Origin: Ignavibacteriaceae bacterium
GTDB taxonomy: Bacteria; Bacteroidota; Ignavibacteria; Ignavibacteriales; Ignavibacteriaceae
Reading direction: 5' to 3'
Length of the DNA: 11,628 nt
Assembly: GCA_025455085.1 (NCBI GenBank)
Contig: JALONF010000054.1
Location: forward strand, 1 to 11,628
Shown: one piece after another, positions 7,250-11,628 of the stretch
Layout of the letters: the number at the start of each line of letters is the position of its first letter
Position numbering within the stretch: position 1 is the stretch's first letter
Made by a program: the position numbers and the translations under genes
The notes under the pieces: model-generated
Told to the model about the DNA's origin: nothing
Seen by the model: only the letters and a program-made list of their open reading frames with translations
The model's database searches: none

Positions 7250-7942
7250 ATGACTGCACAAAACACAATTGTTGTGATTGATGATGAATCACAAATAAGA
7301 AAAATTCTTTCTATTACATTAGAAGCTCAGGATTATAAAGTAATTGAAGCGGCTAAAGGGAAAGACGGAATAATCGCTGTTGCAAATTATCATCCACAAT
7401 TGGTTATACTTGATCTTGGTCTACCGGATAAGGATGGATTTTCTGTTCTTGCAGATATTAGAACCTGGTCCTCAGTGCCTGTGATAATTTTATCTGTCAG
7501 AGATTCAGAAGATAGTATTGTTAAAGCACTTGATCTTGGTGCTGATGATTATATAGCAAAACCATTTAACACGAAAGAACTTCTTGCAAGAATCAGAGCC
7601 AATATTCGCCGGGTTCAGCTCATTGATAATGAATCAATAGTTGAAAATGGAAATCTTAGAATTGATTTTGTTAAAAGACTTGTCTATAAAAATAACCTCG
7701 AACTAAAATTAACTAATACTGAATATCTGCTTATGCAAATATTCTTCAAAAATATTGACCGAATTCTCACACACAATTTTTTACTAAAAGAAATTTGGGG
7801 ACCAACTCACACAGAGGATACACAATATCTTCGTGTCTTTATCGGACAATTAAGAAAGAAAATCGAAGATGATGCAGCCAATCCTAAGTATCTTATTACT
7901 GATTCCGGTGTGGGTTACAGGATGATGGCGGTTGGTAATTAA
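7250..7942 (+). CDS. kdpE: KdpE-family response regulator (OmpR/PhoB type)
   Basis: Two-component regulator, 230 aa. The receiver domain (about 6-120) has the acidic pair D11-D12, phospho-acceptor D55, switch S82 and K104 followed by P105, all intact. The winged-helix DNA-binding domain (about 130-226) carries the KdpE hallmark: WGP at 183-185 and the recognition helix YLRVFIGQLRKK at 193-204, very close to E. coli KdpE (YLRIYMGHLRQK), then the ITDSGVGYRM wing. It starts 7 bp after the kinase gene without its own Shine-Dalgarno, so the two are an operon and a cognate pair with translational coupling likely. E. coli KdpE activates kdpFABC; no such genes are present here. The adjacent ktrBA operon, and trkAH farther left, are the plausible targets, given the KdpE-like sites in their leaders. 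Symbol assigned from family resemblance, not from a demonstrated Kdp role. Confidence 0.9.
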   Translation: MTAQNTIVVIDDESQIRKILSITLEAQDYKVIEAAKGKDGIIAVANYHPQLVILDLGLPDKDGFSVLADIRTWSSVPVIILSVRDSEDSIVKALDLGADDYIAKPFNTKELLARIRANIRRVQLIDNESIVENGNLRIDFVKRLVYKNNLELKLTNTEYLLMQIFFKNIDRILTHNFLLKEIWGPTHTEDTQYLRVFIGQLRKKIEDDAANPKYLITDSGVGYRMMAVGN

Positions 7943-8238
7943 TTTATTTTAATAAATAATTTTCTTTCCGGCTTTCTGGAAGAAGTAATTTCTGTAATAT
8001 TTGTTAAGTTCAATTATCTCTCCTCTTTACAATTCCTATTTCCCATTGGTCAATCCTTCACACCTCCACGGCAAGAGAAAAAATGGGATAATGCTCGTCA
8101 AATTTTTCTCATTTAACTTCAGTGCTGCTAATTAAATCACATTATTTAAGATGTATTCGGATTAATTACCATTTTTAAGCCACGGCATATAGATTGTATT
8201 TATATTATATTTGTGCCCGATTTGAAAGAACAATTACA
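7943..8238. other. Intergenic region kdpE-like / ppk1
   Basis: About 296 bp without a supportable gene. Directly after the kdpE-like stop, ATTTATT (7942-7948) and AATAAAT (7951-7957) form an AT-only dyad followed by TAATTTT, at best a weak terminator. The stretch 8011-8080 is strikingly pyrimidine-rich on the plus strand. GAGAAAAA (8075-8082) and TTTTTCTC (8103-8110) form an 8-bp inverted repeat with a 20-nt loop. A 13-bp string TTTTCTCATTTAA (8104-8116) also occurs in the trkA leader (458-470). The ppk1 promoter is probably near the right end. Confidence 0.45.
8206..8213 (+). promoter_or_regulatory. Possible Bacteroidota-type -7 element of ppk1
   Basis: TATATTTG matches the TAnnTTTG -7 consensus of Bacteroidota promoters. 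Transcription would begin around 8220, giving a leader of about 20 nt before the ATG at 8239. That would exclude the upstream TTG at 8194 as a start. No convincing -33 TTTG lies 19-21 bp upstream, so confidence is low. Confidence 0.3.
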
Positions 8239-10362
8239 ATGACTGGTAAAGAAATACTAAAGAAATATAAAGAGCCTAAGAACTTTTTTAACAGGGACTT
8301 AAGCTGGGTAGAATTCAACAGAAGAGTAATGGAAGAAGCACTCAACCCTAATCTCCCGCTTCTTGATAAAGTTAAATTCATCTCTATTTTCTTTTCAAAT
8401 CTTGACGAATTTTATATGATTCGTGTAAGCGGTTTGAAGGAACAGATTGAAGCAAATATTCTTGAGCCGACTATAGATGGTTTGACTTCCTTAGAGCAAG
8501 TGCAGAAAATTGAAAAAGCTTTGCGTCCAATGCTCGAGCAGTTAAATAAGTATTGGAATAATGAAATTGTTCCCGCATTAAAAGAGAATAAAATATTCGT
8601 ACAGAAAATCGGAGAGTTTTCTGATGAAGAACAACGAAAACTTAGGGAATACTTTAAGAAAGAAATTTACCCGATCCTAACTCCACTGGCTTTCGATCCC
8701 GGAAGACCTTTTCCATACATATCCAATCTGAGTTTAAATCTTGCAGTTCTTATCCGGAATCCAAAAGGTGATACACATTTTGCGAGAGTAAAAGTTCCTC
8801 ATACACTCCCGAGATTAATGCCTGTCGATGATATTATAAACCCGAACAAAAAACCAAACAATAATGGTGGATTCGAAGCAAAGTTTGTCTGGTTCGGTGA
8901 TTTAATCAGGAATAATCTTGATTTATTATTCCCGGGCGTTGAAGTAGTTGAGGCTCATAAGTTTCGTGTAACTCGAGATACAGACATCGAGCTGCAGGAA
9001 GATGAGGCTGATGATCTGCTTCGGGTAATTGAAGAAAATATTCGCCAGAGAAGATTTGGTCAGGTTGTTAGGTTGGAAGTGGAAAGCAGTATGCCAGAAT
9101 ATATGCTCGATACCTTGATGGAAAACTTAAGAATTAAAAGAGATGACGTTCATATTTCTGCTGGACCGATTGGACTGAGTGATGTTATGAGTCTTTACAA
9201 GCTGCCACTTCATCAATTAAAGGAAAAACCATTTTATCCCGTTATTCCAAAGATTTTTGAAACAGATGAAGATATTTTTACAACCATAAAACAGAAAGAT
9301 ATTCTGCTTCACCACCCTTATCATTCATTTACACCGGTGATTGAATTTATTAAGCAAGCGGCGAGAGATCCTGAAGTGCTGGCAATTAAACAAACACTTT
9401 ATCGGGTTGGCTCCGACTCACCAATTGTAAGAGCTTTGATAGAAGCAGTTGAGAGAGGTAAGCAGGTTGCAGTTCTTGTAGAACTTAAAGCAAGGTTTGA
9501 TGAGGAGAATAATATTTTTTGGGCGCGTGAACTTGAAAAAGCAGGTGCTCACGTTGTTTATGGTTTGGTTGGATTAAAGACTCACGCAAAGATGACTCTT
9601 GTTGTTAGAAAAGAATTTGATGGCGTAAAAAGATATGTGCACCTCGCAACCGGAAACTACAATGCGATCACCGCAAAAATTTATACTGATCTCGGATTGT
9701 TTACCTGTGATGAAGATATCTGCTCTGATGTGTCAGATGTCTTTAACTATTTAACGGGCTACTCGAAGCAAAAAGAATATCGAAAACTTTTCGTCTCTCC
9801 AGTTAATATGAGGGATAAAATGCTTGAGAAAGTTTTTCGTGAGATTGAAAATGTGAAAGCAGGTAAAGTCGGGAAAATAATCTGGAAGATGAATTCGCTT
9901 GTTGATCCTCAAACTATCAGCGCACTCTATGAAGCATCGAATGAAGGAGTTAAAATTGATTTGATTGTTCGTGGAATTTGCTGCCTTGTTCCCGGTGTTG
10001 AAGGACTTAGTGAAAACATAAAAGTCAGAAGCATCGTCGGAAGGTTCCTTGAGCATAGCAGAGTATTTTATTTCTATAATGATGGTAATGAAGAAATGTA
10101 TATGGGTAGCGCAGATATGATGCAGAGAAATCTTGACGGAAGAGTTGAAACTTTATTCCCTATTGAGAATGAAAAAATAAGAAATGATGTAATGAAGACT
10201 TTGATGAAAGCTGCCCTTAAGGATAACCAGAAGGCCCGTACACTTCTGCCGGATATGACCTACCAAATGGTCGTCCCTCTGAATGGTGCAAAACTGGTAA
10301 ATAGTCAGGAATGGCTGATGAAACAAGCTGAAAAACATTCCGGTCAGATGGTAAAATCTTAA
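8239..10362 (+). CDS. ppk1: Polyphosphate kinase 1
   Basis: Reversibly transfers the gamma-phosphate of ATP to inorganic polyphosphate. From the ATG at 8239 it has 707 aa, in the normal Ppk1 range. The N-terminal domain opens with FFNRDLSWVEFNRRV and DKVKFISIFFSNLDEFYMIR, classic Ppk1 blocks. The middle domain spans about 110-310. The two phospholipase-D-like catalytic domains contain the autophosphorylated histidine H449 (GLKTHAK) and the second active-site histidine H606 (FLEHSR). ATP-site blocks such as HHPYHSF, KQTLYRVG and VELKARFDEENN are also present. A TTG at 8194 in the same frame would add 15 residues unlike the family N-terminus, so I choose the ATG. The RBS is weak (GAAAGAA, about 9 nt before). 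It probably has its own promoter rather than joining the kdpDE-like operon, about 300 bp upstream. PolyP carries K+ as counter-ion, which makes the neighbourhood suggestive but proves nothing. Confidence 0.96.
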   Translation: MTGKEILKKYKEPKNFFNRDLSWVEFNRRVMEEALNPNLPLLDKVKFISIFFSNLDEFYMIRVSGLKEQIEANILEPTIDGLTSLEQVQKIEKALRPMLEQLNKYWNNEIVPALKENKIFVQKIGEFSDEEQRKLREYFKKEIYPILTPLAFDPGRPFPYISNLSLNLAVLIRNPKGDTHFARVKVPHTLPRLMPVDDIINPNKKPNNNGGFEAKFVWFGDLIRNNLDLLFPGVEVVEAHKFRVTRDTDIELQEDEADDLLRVIEENIRQRRFGQVVRLEVESSMPEYMLDTLMENLRIKRDDVHISAGPIGLSDVMSLYKLPLHQLKEKPFYPVIPKIFETDEDIFTTIKQKDILLHHPYHSFTPVIEFIKQAARDPEVLAIKQTLYRVGSDSPIVRALIEAVERGKQVAVLVELKARFDEENNIFWARELEKAGAHVVYGLVGLKTHAKMTLVVRKEFDGVKRYVHLATGNYNAITAKIYTDLGLFTCDEDICSDVSDVFNYLTGYSKQKEYRKLFVSPVNMRDKMLEKVFREIENVKAGKVGKIIWKMNSLVDPQTISALYEASNEGVKIDLIVRGICCLVPGVEGLSENIKVRSIVGRFLEHSRVFYFYNDGNEEMYMGSADMMQRNLDGRVETLFPIENEKIRNDVMKTLMKAALKDNQKARTLLPDMTYQMVVPLNGAKLVNSQEWLMKQAEKHSGQMVKS

Positions 10363-10364
10363 AA

Positions 10365-10389
10365 AGAGGTTCATTAAGGAACTTCCTCT
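10365..10389 (+). terminator. Imperfect hairpin after ppk1
   Basis: AGAGG (10365-10369) pairs with CCTCT (10385-10389), and inner TTC (10370-10372) with GAA (10379-10381), leaving a CTT bulge and a 6-nt loop. A pyrimidine-rich CTCCTTCT tail follows rather than a true U-run. It is a possible weak terminator in the 93-bp ppk1-mrp gap. A T6 run farther on (10419-10424) has no stem directly before it. Confidence 0.3.
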
Positions 10390-10429
10390 CTCCTTCTAAT
10401 TGTTTATCTTTCGACCGCTTTTTTAATAA

Positions 10430-10441
10430 TTCATTAATGAA
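10430..10441. promoter_or_regulatory. 12-bp perfect palindrome upstream of mrp
   Basis: TTCATTAATGAA, 14 nt before the mrp ATG. It could be an operator half-turn dyad or simply chance in AT-rich DNA. No other promoter signal for mrp is evident. Confidence 0.25.
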
Positions 10442-10455
10442 ATTCAGACAAAAAT

Positions 10456-11565
10456 ATGACCGAAATAACAAAAAGTTCAGTTCTAACCGCAATCAAAAAA
10501 ATTGAAGATAAAAGTTTCAATAAAAATTCTTTGACGCTTAATTCAATTAAAAAACTAGAGCGTGAAGGGAATTCTCTTACAGTTGATATTTCAATCCCCG
10601 CTCTAAACAAAGAGACAAATTTTGACTATAACATAATCGCTGACGTCATCAAGAAAGAATTTCCCGAGCTTGATGACATTCATCTGAACGTTCAGCAAAG
10701 AGTATCAACAATTTTAACACATAAAGATCCGAAGAAAGAAGCAATTCTTCCCGGAGTTAAAAACACAATAGCTGTTGCCAGCGGTAAAGGCGGTGTTGGT
10801 AAATCAACTGTCGCAGTAAACCTTGCTGTTGCACTTGCAAAAGATGGAGCAAAGGTTGGATTAATCGATGCGGATATTTACGGACCAAGCATCCCGCTTA
10901 TGCTTGGCGTAAAAGAAAAACCAAATGTAATTCAGGATGATGGAAAAGTAAGGCTCATTCCACTCGAAGCTTTTGGATTGAAGATGATTTCTATCGGGTT
11001 GCTTGTTGATGATAATGCTCCAATTATATGGCGCGGTCCGATGGCAAGCGGAGCTATAAAACAATTTATGTCAGACGTTGCCTGGGGAGAACTTGATTAT
11101 CTTGTTTTTGATATGCCTCCCGGTACCGGTGATATTCAATTAACTCTTGTTCAAACTATTCCTCTTACAGGAGCTGTAATCGTTACAACACCGCAGGAAG
11201 TTTCTCTCATCGATGCAAGAAAAGCTTTGAAGATGTTTGAGCGAGTGAATGTTCCCGTTCTCGGCTTAATTGAAAATATGAGTTACTTCATCGCTCCCGA
11301 TACAAAAAAACGATATGACATTTTCGGTAACGGTGGTGGTGAAAGAGTTTCCAAAGAATTAAATGTTTCTTTCCTCGGCGGCATTCCCATAAATCCGCAG
11401 ATAAGAGAAGGCGGCGATAAAGGAATTCCGATTGTATTTGATATCCCCGATTCAAATGAAGCCGATATTATTATGGATATTTCAAGAAGCCTTACTGAAC
11501 AAGTAAATATCAGAAATTCAAAAGCTCCGGGTAAAGTTGAGATTCTTTTAGGGGATGATGATTAA
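10456..11565 (+). CDS. mrp: Mrp/ApbC-family P-loop ATPase (Fe-S cluster carrier family), cysteine-free
   Basis: Cytoplasmic MinD/Mrp-type ATPase of 369 aa, family role in Fe-S cluster loading and transfer. The N-terminal part (about 5-85) has the length and pattern of a MIP18/DUF59 domain but is degenerate: the DPEL motif reads DKSF at 18-21, and the TPAC motif reads IPAL with L50 in place of cysteine. The ATPase domain (from 103) has the deviant Walker A KGGVGKS (111-117, signature K111), ADIYGPS, and Walker A'/B FDMPPGTGD (218-226). In the loop after ENMSYF the two cysteines that bind the bridging 4Fe-4S cluster in ApbC correspond to A280 and T283, in a segment of equal length. There is no cysteine anywhere in the protein. 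The ATG follows A-rich DNA without a Shine-Dalgarno. The acidic C-terminus (GDDD) completes the frame. Cluster binding by the usual route seems impossible, so it may act only as an ATPase or use another ligand. Confidence 0.93.
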   Translation: MTEITKSSVLTAIKKIEDKSFNKNSLTLNSIKKLEREGNSLTVDISIPALNKETNFDYNIIADVIKKEFPELDDIHLNVQQRVSTILTHKDPKKEAILPGVKNTIAVASGKGGVGKSTVAVNLAVALAKDGAKVGLIDADIYGPSIPLMLGVKEKPNVIQDDGKVRLIPLEAFGLKMISIGLLVDDNAPIIWRGPMASGAIKQFMSDVAWGELDYLVFDMPPGTGDIQLTLVQTIPLTGAVIVTTPQEVSLIDARKALKMFERVNVPVLGLIENMSYFIAPDTKKRYDIFGNGGGERVSKELNVSFLGGIPINPQIREGGDKGIPIVFDIPDSNEADIIMDISRSLTEQVNIRNSKAPGKVEILLGDDD

Positions 11566-11628
11566 CGTATTGTCATCACCCTCAAACTGAAATGAACTAA
11601 CCTTTAATGTCATTCCTGTGAAAACAGG
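11566..11628. repeat. REP-like palindrome running off the right edge
   Basis: After the mrp stop, GTCATT precedes CCTGT (11615-11619), a GAAA tetraloop and ACAGG (11624-11628), a perfect stem cut by the window end. The wording GTCATTCCTGTGAAAACAGG resembles a dispersed palindromic repeat found in many bacterial genomes (GTCATTCC...GAAA...GGAAT). It may also end mrp transcription. The remaining 50 bp show nothing else. Confidence 0.5.

Noticed and set aside
8015..8048. Ten-codon minus-strand ORF with an AAGGA Shine-Dalgarno 7 nt upstream
   Set aside because: Too short to support, no recognisable peptide, and the pyrimidine-rich plus strand produces purine-rich SD-like strings by chance.
458..8116. 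13-bp identity TTTTCTCATTTAA between the trkA leader (458-470) and the ppk1 leader (8104-8116)
   Set aside because: A single 13-mer match of this AT-rich composition is expected by chance within an 11.6-kb window; no further flanking similarity.
1..11628. CRISPR array, tRNA/rRNA, insertion sequence or prophage genes
   Set aside because: No regularly spaced repeats, RNA gene signatures, transposase or phage motifs were seen.

Overview
The window is an AT-rich stretch of bacterial chromosome, most likely from the Bacteroidota/Ignavibacteriota side of the FCB group. The evidence is a lipoprotein with a Bacteroidota-style export signal (Cys-Lys-Glu-Asp), an Mrp ATPase without the CxxC pair (as I recall from Bacteroidota orthologs), generally weak Shine-Dalgarno sequences and the overall base composition. 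The phylum-level call is an inference, not a search result.

Layout. A surface-type lipoprotein gene leaves the window at the left edge (minus strand). A roughly 325-bp non-coding leader follows, then trkA-trkH (plus strand), a two-RCK Trk regulatory subunit and its K+ channel-like translocator. Four bases after the trkH stop it meets a convergent operon, ktrB-ktrA (minus strand), a second K+ uptake system of the Ktr type. A 295-bp divergent intergenic region separates ktrB from a plus-strand two-component operon. That operon encodes a KdpD-like histidine kinase without the N-terminal KdpD/USP sensor half, and a KdpE-family response regulator. Further right are ppk1 (polyphosphate kinase) and mrp/apbC (P-loop ATPase of the Fe-S carrier family), each with its own leader. 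A palindromic REP-like hairpin runs off the right edge.

How it fits together. Five or six consecutive genes concern potassium: two different low- or medium-affinity uptake systems plus a KdpDE-like pair, but no kdpFABC ATPase genes in the window. The most interesting signal is in the ktrB/kdpD intergenic region. A run of TTTATA/TTTACA-like hexamers spaced 11 bp apart within groups spans about 130 bp on one helical phase, and one pair (5501-5517) is almost identical to the E. coli KdpE operator as I remember it. A weaker relative of the same element lies upstream of trkA. This suggests that the truncated KdpDE pair has been rewired to control Ktr and Trk uptake and itself instead of a Kdp ATPase.

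Other points: the Mrp protein contains no cysteine at all; a 21-bp tandem duplication at the end of trkA preserves the reading frame end; two coding starts (ktrA, ppk1) are better placed downstream of the longest possible ORF start.
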